Source: Oryzias latipes (lineage: Eukaryota > Chordata > Actinopteri > Beloniformes > Adrianichthyidae). Taken from it: 64,000 nucleotides of DNA. Positions within the stretch are counted from its first letter, which is position 1. Each line of letters opens with the position of its first letter. Positions 54,901-64,000 of this stretch are shown one piece after another. The notes beneath the pieces were generated by a model. That model had not been told where the DNA came from, searched no databases, and saw only the letters and a program-made list of their open reading frames with translations. The stretch covers positions 25,043,855 to 25,107,854 of the forward strand of contig NC_019879.2 of the NCBI RefSeq assembly GCF_002234675.1, read 5' to 3'. A program made the translations under genes and the position numbers.

Positions 54901-57286
54901 CGTTTTTAAACGTAAAAATTAAAAAAGACAGAAAATATTAAGTTAAAGGAAGTTAAAAGTTAAAAGAAAGAAAACATCACTTTTTCCTTACTTGAATGTC
55001 ATTCTATATAAAAGATAAACTTTTTAAATTTTAAAGTTACCAAAAGATTTTGTTCTCCATAAAAATATAACCTTTCAAAATTACACAAATTCAAAATAGG
55101 AATGTCATGCAAAGGAATATGCTGTAGTAAAAATTATGCTATTGTTATATTTTGTTGGGAGGTAAAGCGCTGCATTATGGGATTCTTAGTGAAAGTTATG
55201 CTACTGTTAAATTTACTCAGGTGTCAGGACCAGGTCTTGAGGACCAACAAAATATGACAGACCCAGGAGTAAGAGAACTTCAGAGTTCATTTGAGGACCA
55301 GAGCAGGCAGGATGATGACTGAAACCTGACACCAGAGGGCGCTGAGGCAGACTTGTGGGAGATGAGGAATGAGAGGAGGGTCCAGAGCTCAGAGAGGGGG
55401 CAGGACGCCGGTCTTGGAATGAGGAAGTCCGTGAACACAGAGCTTGTGGAAGAGGAATGTCTTACTGCTTGGTATCTTGAGGGAGGACTTGGCGATGTGG
55501 AAATTGAGATCACAGGCAGGTAAGTTGATTATTGAAGTCTTGGAATCACGGGTAGAGTAGAGAGGCTGGGGTATCGGCAGGCAGGCAGCCAGCTTGGGCT
55601 ACCTAAAATTGCATGTTAATAAACTGAAGGGAAAAACCAACTACCAGGGTAAAATCTCAAATACATCTTTTTTTTCATTCATCTTCTTAACTGTTTATTC
55701 CCTTTTGGGGTCACCGGAGCCTATCCCGGCGACTTGGGCGTAGGCAAGGGATGCCCTGGACTGGTCGCCAGTCTGTCGCAGGGTGGAATATCCTCAATCA
55801 CACATCCATTCACTCTCACATTCACACCTATGGACAATTTAGAGTTGCCAATCAACCTATGAAGCATGTTTTTGGACGGTGGGAGGAAGCTGGAGATCCC
55901 GGAGAAAACCCACGCATGCACAGGGAGAACATGCAAACTCCACACAGAAAGGTCCCCCATTGATGATGTGTTTTTCATGTCCCCCAGCCGGGACTTGAAC
56001 CGGGGGCCTTCTTGCTGTGAAGCAAGAGCGCTAACCACTGCGTCACCGTGCAGCCCTCTCAAATAATTTAGTAAAAAATTATTACAGAAAACTAACATAA
56101 CTTTTATTACATCTTTTAGAAAAAACATCTGCAACTTCCAGCTTTTTCTGCCACAGTCATCACAAAAATGCCCATAAGATCGTGGAGGGACTGTACATCA
56201 ATACAGACCAGAGTTTCTCCTTTTTTTATTTTTCTTTTAATGCCACGGGATTTTTGTCAAGGATAAAGTGTTCCTTGGCTCGAAAAAGTTTGAAAAACAT
56301 TGCCCTACAACCAAAAAAATCTGCACTCATATGGGTCAAACAACTATGTGGGTGCATGTGAACAAGGCTTTAAGTGGAAAAAAAAAACAGTCCATAGTCC
56401 AAACCACTAGAAGTAGAGACCACAGATAAGTTGGAAAATGTCTTGTTGTTAAACTTAGTGTATGAAGGAGATTATTGTGTATTAATCAAAGTACAAACTA
56501 TCTTTCTTTAATGCAGACTTTGGATGGATTTTTGTACAGAAGCGTTAAATTCATGTTTTGTTCTCTTTACAGCTGTCCAGGCTGGAGATGTGGTTGTGAT
56601 GCTTGGATCCTCCGCCGTCTTACCCTGCCACATAATCACAAATGATCGTCTTTCCCAGATCACATGGCAGAGAACGATCAAAGGAAAAGCTCCAGATGAT
56701 GTTTTCGTGACAATTCAGCCCACGAATGGACTCAAGTATAGAAATGGACAGGATTTAAGATTTGAATCAATAGGGAATTTCAATGATAAAAACGGAACTC
56801 TGAAGTTTTCTAATGTGACACTGAAGGATGAAGGAAGCTACACATGCATCTTCAGCTTGTTCCCCAGTGGAACACAAAGCAGAAATTCACAACTTGTAAT
56901 ACTTGGTAAGATCTGACTGTTTACATTGTTCTGCATTTTGTTACTGTTGTTACTGCAACATCTTGATTTTACTGGTACTCCTTTAGTGCCCCCAATCACA
57001 AATCTGATGGATTATACACCCTTAGAGGGAAATGAGGAGGTTCCACTTGCAACCTGCACAGCTGCTGCTTCCAAACCTAAGGCAGAGGTGAGATGGATCA
57101 AAGGTTCTTTGGAAGGAAAAGTTCGAGAAGAACTTAATGAAACTCAGCATGCTAATGGTACGACCACCACATGGAGTACTCTGCTTGGAAAACCTGGGAG
57201 AGAGATGAATGGTCAGTTGGTGAAGTGTGTCATCTCAAGTGAGGCAACTAAAGAAGAAATCTTGGAAACCAACATCCAGGTCCACT
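51761..57286 (+). CDS. Nectin/PVR-like receptor gene B (3' end outside window)
   Basis: Tandem paralogue of gene A. Visible exons are 51761-51905 (leader), 56573-56905 (V) and 56987-57286 (C2), all phase 1 with GT-AG sites like gene A. Protein differences by hand count: 12 in the V domain, 5 in the C2 domain. The V-C2 intron has only about 3 differences in 81 bases, so the duplication is recent. No third Ig domain or TM exon is found up to 64000; the space is filled by transposons, so those exons are either beyond the window or lost. If lost, B would be a two-domain secreted protein or a pseudogene. Function as for gene A: a surface ligand or receptor of the nectin/PVR type, inferred. Confidence 0.65.
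51906..52265 (+). repeat. Duplicated intron segment (copy B)
   Basis: Homologous to 17092-17455 of gene A (shared ACAGTTATTA, CTATCGCGAGGC, GAGACTATATCTAGATCATT). It breaks off at a G/A-rich string where the element at 52270 begins. Confidence 0.7.
52458..54029. repeat. Interspersed 14-bp motif TGACAGGGTGGACA, seven copies
   Basis: Copies (1-3 mismatches allowed) at 52458, 52478, 53658, 53673, 53829 and 54016 on + and at 53632 on -. The cluster 53632-53686 can form a hairpin. They flank the transposase-like frames on both sides. Confidence 0.75.
52718..53545 (-). pseudogene. DDE-like transposase remnant of unassigned family
   Basis: Two frames on the minus strand join across 53130-53170. 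The first (53545-53171) has ERLLHFRRHVFNIKWQCDAY, HIDFRENYSCKYSEEIQSVH and, after a shift, IWAHLDSVLKIL. The second (53128-52718) has YSDRPATQHRQKGNFFYLST, WNFFEASHGKGVPDGVDGAL and KRSADRIVAHGGDIPDAQSL. The spaced acidic residues (DFRENY, SDRPATQ, FFEASHGKG) look like an RNase-H-fold DDE catalytic triad. I recall similar uncharacterised proteins repeated in fish genomes but cannot assign a superfamily. One frameshift and a stop make it inactive here. Confidence 0.5.
54410..55215 (+). repeat. Duplicated intron segment (copy C)
   Basis: Homologous to about 17335-18210 of gene A intron 1 (GAGGGGGAAA, TTATCTGTAAACAA, GCATTATGGGAT, GCTACTGTTAAATT). Its first about 125 bases repeat the end of copy B (52140-52265), so B and C overlap in content. 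Confidence 0.65.
55216..55660. other. LTR-like or unassigned repeat
   Basis: Starts TGTCAGGACCAGG and has a long purine-rich stretch. The composition resembles the minus-strand Gypsy LTR region at 42166-42650 but no end was fixed. ACACCAGAGGGCGC (55329-55342) is one base off the CTCF core consensus. Confidence 0.3.
55680..56062 (-). mobile_element. tRNA-derived SINE-like repeat
   Basis: On the minus strand: tRNA-like head with A-box GACGCAGTGGTTAGCGC and B-box GGTTCAAGTCCC (56055-55983), then the body GAGTTTGCATGTTCTCCCTG, TCCAAAAACATGCTTCATAG, TCTAAATTGTCCATAGGTGT and GGACTGGCGACCAGTCCAGG. This is a very common dispersed repeat in teleosts. The anticodon arm does not form a normal 7-base loop, so it is not a functional tRNA gene. 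Confidence 0.75.
56090..56300. mobile_element. Partial hAT copy (3' end)
   Basis: Matches the last part of the hAT at 49511-50344: TTTTATTACATCTTTTAGAA, CATCTGCAACTTCC, GGATTTTTGTCAAGG and a decayed end GTTTGAAAAACATTG. Confidence 0.75.
56310..56572 (+). other. Intron end before gene B V exon
   Basis: Homologous to 32720-32994; ends at acceptor TTCTCTTTACAG. Confidence 0.6.
56573..56905 (+). CDS. Gene B exon 2: V-type Ig domain
   Basis: Same 333-base length and borders as in gene A. Reads [25 protein letters not shown] and [15 protein letters not shown]. Hand count against gene A: about 13 amino-acid-changing and 7 silent base differences. Confidence 0.85.
56987..57286 (+). CDS. Gene B exon 3: C2-type Ig domain
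   Basis: Same 300-base length as in gene [17 protein letters not shown] and [16 protein letters not shown] carry the fold cysteines and tryptophan. Ends phase 1 at GTCCACT|GTAAGT. Confidence 0.85.
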
Positions 57287-57666
57287 GTAAGTATCTTTAA
57301 ATTTTCTCTAAAGCAGATTATTCCGTGAAGGTGAGAAATGCTGAAAGAATAACGAATGCAGGGGAAAACAGGACACAAGCCTTGGGACTGACATAGGAGG
57401 AAAGACTGTTGGACAACATGTCCTCCTTTCATACCTATAAAGCCTTTTAGAATATTTGTTGTGAGAAGACCAGAGGGTGACCTTTGACAGTGTTTTTGAG
57501 GAAGAACGCTTTAAAGGAAGTAGAAAAGTCCAGCTAAATGTCTGAAGAAGTGTTCCCGAAATGAACGTATTGTTTTCTGATGTTAACGAAGAAATGGACA
57601 ATGTGCTGAGATACACCACCAGGCCTTTAAATGAAAGATTTAAAAAAAAGATTCTTTAATTTTTTT
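57287..57666 (+). other. Gene B intron, homologous to gene A intron
   Basis: Matches 33709-34050 (GTGAGAAGACCAGAGGGTGA). No coding signal. Confidence 0.6.
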
Positions 57667-58580
57667 TAGGCCTGGGCGATAAATCGATTGAATGAATTAA
57701 TTAAAATTTTTTGTTACGGGCGATTTCAAAAATAACTAAATCGAGTTCTTGTGTTATGGCGCATTTTTGGCTCCCCGGAGCTTCCGTAGCGCTAGTTTTA
57801 CACGGCGGTATGGCAAGCGACAAACAACAACATCATAACACACACGAAGCAGCTAGCGACAGCATGGCTACCGGTGAGAGTGGGAAGTTTGTTCCCAAGA
57901 AAGGAATAAAATCATCTGTTGTTTGGAATTAGTACGGGTTCACTGCCACAGACGTGGAGGAAGAGAACCGACGCTGCAACGTGCCACGCGAGTCTCTCAC
58001 GCGCGCTTGCGCGGCATGCGCTCAGTTCTGTTACACACGCACGCGCCCTGACACACACACATATTCATTCTACAACGCCTGTATAGTTAGTTCCTTAGTT
58101 AGATAGTTAGTTGTTACTGTTATTCGTTAATAAAGAATACTGCGTTGTAATTATTACTTGTAACGGTATATTCATTTGAGACGTGGGGGGGGGCGCAACT
58201 GCAGCTTCATCATCTTCTCCGTGGAGGATTTTATTAAATTATTAATTTATTTAAAACCTTAAAACACAGCTGGGACTTTAAGTAAGTAAGTAACCTTTTT
58301 ATTTTGGACAAGTGAAAACAAGTACAGAATAACAAAATAAGACAAAAATTACATAAAAAACACAAGTCCTGAAGGCAGTGAGAAGAAGAAAAATCCTATA
58401 CTTAACTTTGATTCCAAGAGTGTGTTCATTTATTTTTTATTGATCCCAGAAATGGCGGTTACATTTGTCTTGCGTTTGATTAAATAAAAGCAAAAAAACG
58501 GCAGCAGGGGGGAAGAAAAAAAAAAACGGGAATCGAATTAAAAGTTAAAAGTAGGGCTGGCCATATCACCCAGCCCTACT
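57667..58580 (+). mobile_element. hAT transposon with BED-type N-terminal exon, deleted
   Basis: Ends TAGGCCTGGGCGATA (57667) and TATCACCCAGCCCTA (to about 58580) are inverted with 2 mismatches in 15. Flanks are T-runs (ATTTTTTT / CTTTTTTT), compatible with an 8-bp duplication. A BED-type fragment lies inside and the catalytic part is missing. Confidence 0.65.
57810..58010 (+). pseudogene. BED-type zinc finger fragment of hAT transposase
   Basis: From ATG 57810: MASDKQQHHNTHEAASDSMA, then GKFVPKKGIKSSVVWN, a stop at about 57930, then YGFTATDVEEENRRCNV. The KKG..SVVW..(Y/F)GF......C layout is that of BED fingers in fish hAT proteins. The second zinc pair is lost. Confidence 0.6.
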
Positions 58581-59699
58581 TTTTTTTTAATTAAATTTTT
58601 TTTTTAATTTCATTGAAATTGAGCGGATCGGACTTCAGCTTATCCTGTTCTTCAAAGACCCATTTTAATGAAAATCCTGTTTTTGGTGTTTTTAACCTGT
58701 TCTTGTGGCATTTTTGTCACAGTGGAGGACATGTATAAGTAAACTGGTGCTTAAAATATATTTCTGAGTATTTATTTATTCAAATCGTCGTAAATCAGGA
58801 GCAGATGAAAAAATGTTTGTAGTCACCACTACAGGCTTTTTCAATCGGTGGCATCCTCTTGCAGACAAATAGATCCATGTACGTCTCAGTTTTCCTCATC
58901 TGAGCTGGAATTTGGGTCAAAACTGTACAATTGGATTGCTTCAATAGCTGTGTTTACATGGACAAAAGTAATCGCAAAGAATGCCTTATCGGAAGAAAAA
59001 TGCAACATGTCGCTCAAAATATTCTGACCCGATCAGATTCATTTAGATCAAAATCTCTTTCTGATCAAGATAGGTGGGTTATGCCGATTGTTGATCTAAT
59101 CGTTGTTCATGTAAACGGTTCATTCCGATCATGCGTCACTCCTACTCTGATTTCACGTCATGCATAGACGGTGTTTCACTCTAGAGAAGGCTTACGAGCA
59201 CAAACGGGACCGACCGACTGCTCCACGGCTGCTGTTTGACCAAGTGAGCCGTGTCTCTGAGCAGAGCAGCCTGACTTATAGCTTTGTGTTTGAGGGGAGG
59301 AACTCAGGAGAACCTTGTCTCCCGGTAGAACTGTGTCTCCGAGCAGAGCATGCACCGGCTTTGGGGTGGTGTGTGAGCTTTTCCAAGCAGAAATGCTGCT
59401 CAGTGCTTAGAAACGGTTCAAACGATCAACCTGAATTTGTGTTTCCAGCCGTGTCCTAACAAAATAAAGGCTGATGTTATTCCCACATATTTACGTGCAG
59501 CCAGGATGCAGATAGCGGCATTTCCCGCATGGATTTTATGTACATCCAAGGCTAAATGTTGTTAGCATGTGTTAGCCTTCTCCTAACCCTTCTTCCGGCT
59601 CCGTTCCGCCACAAAAAAAGCACTAACCGCACGGATTAAAAATTAAAATGATGAGCGAACAGGCGCTTCATAATAACCATACCAATAATTAAGAAGACC
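58581..59699. other. Spacer, possible MITE remnants
   Basis: A word TGTGTTTACATGGACA at 58948 and CATGTAAACGG at 59108 suggest a small foldback element. No gene is supported; the ORF at 59160-59459 shows no motif. Confidence 0.3.
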
Positions 59700-60378
59700 A
59701 TCTCGTATATTACAGAGCTGCCACATAAATGCATTCTGCTTGGCAACATCTTCCATAAATTCAATGTTAACTTCCATGGTTATGCGGATGACACCCAGCT
59801 CTATATCTCCAGCAAACCCAATTCCTCTCTCCCACCCTCCTCCCTCACCTCCTGTTTACTTGAAATTAAAAACTGGTTCAGTCAAAACATTCTTAAACCT
59901 AATAGAGATAAAACAGAACTATTTCTTGTTGCCTCTAAATCCACCGTTTCAAGTTCCAAACTTCACGCTCGCCATTGACTCTGTTTCAGTTTTCCCTTCT
60001 CCTCAGGTATAGAGTGTGGGTGTCATTCTTGATAGTTCACTTTCCTTTGAACCCCACATAAATAACATTACTTGGTCCACCTATTACTCAGTCTGCGCAA
60101 CATAAGTCATCCTCGCCCCTCCCTCACTATCCACTCCGCTTCCATTTTGGTTAATGGTTTGGTCACTTCTCGCCTTGATTACTGTAATGCTCTTCTCTTT
60201 GGTTTCCCTCAAAAAACTCTCAATAAACCCCAACTGGTCCAAAATTCAGCCGCTGGCATCGTTTCCAGAACTCCACCGTTTCATCACATCACCCCCGTCC
60301 TTCAGCAACTATACTGGCTCCTAATCAAATTCAGAATACAATTTAAACTTCTTCTTTTGACTTTATTTATCTGATTTT
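59700..60378 (+). mobile_element. L2-like LINE fragment, RT part (piece 1 of 3)
   Basis: Reads [16 protein letters not shown] (RT box near 59780), [20 protein letters not shown] and, after shifts, SVGVILDSSLSFEPHI and [11 protein letters not shown]. 5' truncated. The protein continues after the fold-back element at 61584 and, after a second insertion, at 63086. Confidence 0.8.
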
Positions 60379-61583
60379 TATGGAGAGAAATTAGACTCAG
60401 TCGGATTTGTGCGTGCGTAATTCTTGATTTGTGCGTAAATTAGGATTTGTGTTTGCATATTCTTGCTTTGTTCGTGCGTAAATTAGGATTTGTGCATAAA
60501 TTTGGATTTGTGCGTGATTTGTTACTCACATAATACGTTTTGTGTATAAGTTAAAAACATATAAAATGAAAAAAATACAAAATGCAATTTACGTATGCAC
60601 AAATTAAGATTACAACAGCTTGAAACTACTTACACACACACATCTTTAAAAAACACGCACGAATCCCTTGTTACGCACACACAAAGCCAAAGTTACGCAC
60701 GGATCTACCGTGAGACTGTTTTCACGTCTCACAAATCCGTCCGTAAGTGCTGCGTTTAAATACCAGTGGAATGCTCGGTCATTAGAATTTTCCTATCAGC
60801 CTTCCCTTCTAAACGTATCCAGACAATGACTCAATCAATACATGAAGACAGTAGATGTTAGTGTTGAACATAGAGGCTACTTACTTCGGGGCGCTGACCA
60901 CCGAGATGGGCCGCCATTCTTCCCGTGACTCTCTCAGTCTGACTGCCTTTGATTTTTCCGGAAGAAAAAAACAGTGCCCCCTACTGGTCGTTCCTGTTAC
61001 GCATTTTGTATCAATTCGGTGTCTCTGAGAATAATATACTTTTAACATATATATTAGCGTTTAAAAGTGAACGTCATATTCTCAGATAATAATTTTTATT
61101 TTCCTTTAAAGTTTTTTTAAGCCCTGCTACACCCACTGAAGGAAATACGTTTAGAAGGGAAGGCTGATAGGAAAATTCTAATGACCGAGCATTCCACTGG
61201 TATTTAAACGCAGCACTTACGGACGAAATTGTGAGACGTGAAAACAGTCTCACGGTAGATCCGTGCGTAACTTTGGCTTTGTGTGTGCGTAACAAGGGAT
61301 TCGTGCGTGTTTTTAAAGATGTGTGTGTGTAAGTAGTTTCAAGCTGTTGTAATCTTAATTTGTGCATACGTAAATTGCATTTTGTATTTTTTTCATTTTA
61401 TATTTTTTTAACTTATACACAAAACGTATTATGTGAGTAACAAATCACGCACAAATCCAAATTTATGCACAAATCCTAATTTACGCACGAACAAAGCAAG
61501 AATATGCAAACACAAATCCTAATTTACGCACAAATCAAGAATTACGCATGCACAAATCTGACTGAGTCTAATTTCTCTCCATA
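60379..61583. mobile_element. Fold-back element with ~440-bp inverted arms
   Basis: Arms 60379-60818 and 61145-61583 are near-perfect reverse complements (for example TATGGAGAGAAATTAGACTC at the outer end and CTATCAGCCTTCCCTTCTAA at the inner end). The 326-base centre is single copy. The outer arms repeat the word ATTTGTGCGTAAATTAGG. No protein is encoded. It interrupts the L2-like RT gene. The flanks TGATTTTT/AGATTTTC hint at a target duplication but are not exact. Confidence 0.9.
60974..60987 (-). promoter_or_regulatory. CTCF-like core motif in fold-back centre
   Basis: On the minus strand CCAGTAGGGGGCAC fits CCASYAGRKGGCRS at all 14 positions. Binding is unknown. Confidence 0.35.
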
Positions 61584-61686
61584 GATTTTCTCCACATTTA
61601 CACCCCCCCCCGCTCTTTCCAGTCTTCTTTCTCTCTGCAGTCTTTGTACCCCCCATCTGACTGGTCACCATGGGGAGCAGAGCCTT
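61584..61686 (+). mobile_element. L2-like LINE (piece 2 of 3)
   Basis: Frame reads ...FLHIYTPP and, after a shift, VTMGSRAFSHW, matching the C-terminal region of L2 ORF2 (MGSRAFS..APxLWN). It is cut at 61686. Confidence 0.65.
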
Positions 61687-63085
61687 CAGCCACTGGATTG
61701 GCGTGTAAATTGGCAAGAGTCTGGCGATACGATATATATCCCGATACGCACCCCACGATACGATACATATCCCAATATTGTATCGGAACACATTTTTTCT
61801 TTTCTTTTTTAATTCGACTTTATAAATACCACGTTGCCCTTTTTTTTTTAGAGCGTTGTACACATCACTCTGATCGATCAGGTCACTAAACTAAAATCTG
61901 TTGCTGGGAGGTTCTGCAGAATTTTGTCCTGCTTTGCCGATAGTTTTTTGGTTGATGCTAATTGCATTAGCCTACTAGCTGCTGTGCAGCTGCAGTGCTT
62001 CGCTTGTTCTTATCTGAGCCTCTACAAAGGTAAGATAAAGATACTTTATTGATCCCAGCTTGGGAAACTGGGTTATTGCAGCGTCAGCGTTAGGCTCAAG
62101 ATACAAGCACACAAACAGTGGGTGATAACAGAGAACAGATCAATAAAAAAAAAAACCAGTTGGTTTGCATGACAGCTCTGGAGAAAAACAGACAGACCAT
62201 AAATTGGTTTATATATTGCAAATGGATGAAAAGTTATAGAGTCCAATGGAGTGAGGAAGGAATGATCTCCTGTAGCGGTTGGTGTGACAGCGAAGCTGCC
62301 TAAGCCTCTTGGAGAAGGTGCTCCGCTGTCCGTCAAGAACAGGATGGAGAGGATTATCCATGATGGATACGAGTTTAGTTAAAGTCCTCCTCTCCATCAC
62401 AGTTTCAAACGTGTCCATTTTACATCTGATTACAGAGCCAGCTCTTCAAATGAGTTTGTTCAGTCTATTAGTATCCCTGGCACTGCCCCCTCAGCAGACC
62501 ACAGAGAAGAACAGAGTGCTGGCCACAACAGACTGGTAGAACACCCCAAGCATCCTGCCGCACACATTGAAGGACCTTAGTTTTTCTTCAGGAAGTAGAG
62601 TCTGCTACTGGCCTTCTTGTACACTGCAGTGCTGTTGCTCTTCCAGCTCAGTCTGTTGTCGATGGTTACTCCCAAGTATTTGTACTCCTCAACCTCTGCC
62701 ACATCTATGCCCAAGATGCTGAGAGGCTGGGAAGCTGGTGGTTTCTTCCTGAAGTTCGTCACCATCTCTCCGTTCTTTTCCAAAAAGCACCACAATCCGC
62801 GTTTTTGTATGTTGCTGGCAGCAACATGGCTCACCAGTTTCGGTTCGCAATCCATACCAAGTAAAAACTAAGCAGTTCATGTCTTATCTCAGAACTGCTC
62901 AAAGAGGCTTTGTGTTCTCTGCTGTCAACTAGTGGTCGGAGGGTGAAGAGGAAAACAAGAGTCAGACACTGAAGGAAGTTCAGAAATGAATAAATAAACA
63001 TTGTCCTGACAGCATTTTGAATCGTTACAAATATCGCCAAATGAACTATCGCAATATATTGCAGAATCAATTTTTTTCTAACACC
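61687..63085. mobile_element. Non-autonomous DNA element of the GGCGATACGATA type, carrying a LINE fragment
   Basis: Left end resembles TAGGGGTGTGTAATTGGCAA (here GGCGTGTAAATTGGCAAGAG) followed by TCTGGCGATACGATATATAT. The right end is TATCGCAATATATTGCAGAA then TCTAACACCCCTA. The left end also matches 41890-41985 (minus). The LINE pieces on either side join across it. Terminal bases are not exact, so type (hAT suspected) is uncertain. Confidence 0.5.
62035..62880 (-). pseudogene. LINE 3' fragment (RT C-terminus, Rex1/CR1-like)
   Basis: Minus strand: VEEYKYLGVTIDNRLSW, VYKKASSRLYFLKK, RMLGVFYQSVVAS, LVSIMDNPLHPVLDGQ and RHTNRYRRSFLPHS-like blocks in shifting frames, then the tail GGGATCAATAAAGTATCTTT at 62045-62065. 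It is a common fish LINE family; the clade (Rex1/CR1 branch) is tentative. Confidence 0.65.
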
Positions 63086-63312
63086 CCTACCCTCAACTAT
63101 GGAACCTTCTTCCCCTGGACCTCCGTATCATTGACTCACCGCTCATCTTTAAATCCAGACTCAAAACTCACCTCTTTAAAACCGCCTTTCTTCTCTGACT
63201 GTCCATCCATCAGTTGGCTGACTTTATTTATTTATTGTATTTTCTGTAATGTACAGTGTCCCTAAGGGGCAAGAAAGGGGCTTTATATAAAATGCATTGT
63301 TATTATCATTAA
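63086..63312 (+). mobile_element. L2-like LINE 3' end (piece 3 of 3)
   Basis: Reads QLWNLLPLDLRIIDSPLIF and KSRLKTHLFKTAFLL before a stop, then a 3' UTR ending GGCTTTATATAAAATGCATT and (ATT)n. It completes the element started at 59700. Confidence 0.75.
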
Positions 63313-63329
63313 ATTTAAAAACTGGGGGG

Positions 63330-63900
63330 ATGCTCAGAACTCATGGGTGGTGGTGGGGGGCCAGTCTGTGGCTGGGGGTGCTCTCCTGAGGTTGGGCCCA
63401 GCGTTGGGCCCTCCTGGCGCGGCAAGAGGGCTGCTCCTCTGGTTGGCTGGAGCTTGCAATCTCTGTACCCCCATGCCTCCCTGCTCTCTGGCTTTGGGTG
63501 GCCCTGTAGCAGTCCTGCTGGCCCTGGCTTGGGTGGCGGATATGATTACCTGGTGGGTGGTTGTTCTATGTTTGCTACCATGCAGGTGTTGGGGGGGGTT
63601 CATGGCTGCTGCTGCGCGGCGGGGGTCTTGGTGTGGGGATGGCTGGGCAGTGGGCACTCTCCCCCCTTCTTTTTACATTCCAACATTCACCTTAGAAGAA
63701 CATGGACACTCACTAGAGTACAGGTGCTCTTTCACCTTTGCACAGATAGTTTGCGTGACTGAATGAAATATTTCTCACTAGTTGGTCTGAATGCATAAGT
63801 ATGCGACTGTGTAAACATTAGTTGTGTCGTGTTGATATGTTTTGAATGTGAACCTTTTTGGAGCCAACAGGTATGTTTGAGTGTGTTTGTGTGGACAAGC
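63330..63900 (+). repeat. Dispersed repeat (uninterrupted copy)
   Basis: GC-rich start, then 63600-63790 is homologous to 20080-20176 plus 21726-21830, showing the site without Harbinger. The overlapping open frames on both strands have no recognised motif. Confidence 0.55.
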
Positions 63901-64000
63901 CCTCCCCTTCTAGATTTGTATTACATCTTAACCTAACTGTAATGATTATAAACATCCAGCAAGACATCCAGCTTTTTGAGGTATGATGCTCAATGCCCCC
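63901..64000. other. Window end, nothing recognised
   Basis: No gene or repeat seen. Confidence 0.3.

Noticed and set aside
55983..56055. Functional tRNA gene on the minus strand
   Set aside because: Anticodon loop size is wrong and the sequence continues into a common fish SINE body.
59160..59459. Small host gene of 99 codons
   Set aside because: No motif, splice context or similarity that I recognise; probably chance.
63334..63766. Overlapping ORFs of more than 100 codons on both strands at the window end
   Set aside because: They fall in a GC-rich dispersed repeat, overlap each other in all frames and show no motif.

Overview
The window looks like a teleost fish chromosome segment. Three split immunoglobulin-superfamily genes lie on the + strand in a matrix of fish-type transposable elements: L2/CR1, RTE, Rex6/Dong-type, L1 and other LINEs, Ty3/Gypsy chromoviruses, BEL/Pao, hAT, PIF/Harbinger, TTAA-type MITEs and tRNA-derived SINEs. 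There is no bacterial-style operon. The family calls are read from motifs by eye; no database was searched.

Host genes. (1) Positions 1-6671 hold the 3' end of an Ig-domain membrane gene: an Ig exon, a transmembrane exon and a short tail. A 5-kb L2 LINE in its intron ends at the splice acceptor of the transmembrane exon. (2) Gene A (16965-37144) is a nectin/PVR-like receptor. Seven exons (leader, V, C2, two halves of a third Ig domain, TM, tail) join with consistent phases into a 385-residue type I membrane protein. (3) Gene B (51761 to beyond the window) is its tandem paralogue: leader, V and C2 exons are present and the third domain would lie past 64000. The introns and flanks of A and B are also homologous, so this is a segmental duplication.

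Transposon layout. L2 375-5449; chromodomain Gypsy remnant 8840-12488; 18-bp minisatellite 13487-15438; LINE RT remnant 18376-19340; Harbinger 20177-21725; minus-strand BEL/Pao 21900-29589, invaded by an RTE LINE with a 997-codon open frame (26026-29152, 19-bp target duplication) and by a hAT (22530-23647) that itself carries an LTR. A Rex6/Dong-like LINE sits between TA arrays at 37364-39760. A minus-strand Gypsy at 42166-48266 is split by a hAT at 45191-46760 and abuts another Gypsy fragment. A TTAA-type MITE holding a hAT is at 49457-50499, followed by L1 debris. An unassigned DDE-like transposase remnant with a repeated 14-bp motif is at 52270-54400. The end holds a BED-type hAT (57667-58580) and an L2-like LINE interrupted by a fold-back element with ~440-bp arms (60379-61583) and a second insertion (61687-63085).

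The genes do not form a pathway. The shared theme is a duplicating receptor cluster whose introns collected nested transposons. The order of insertion can be read from target-site duplications and broken reading frames.
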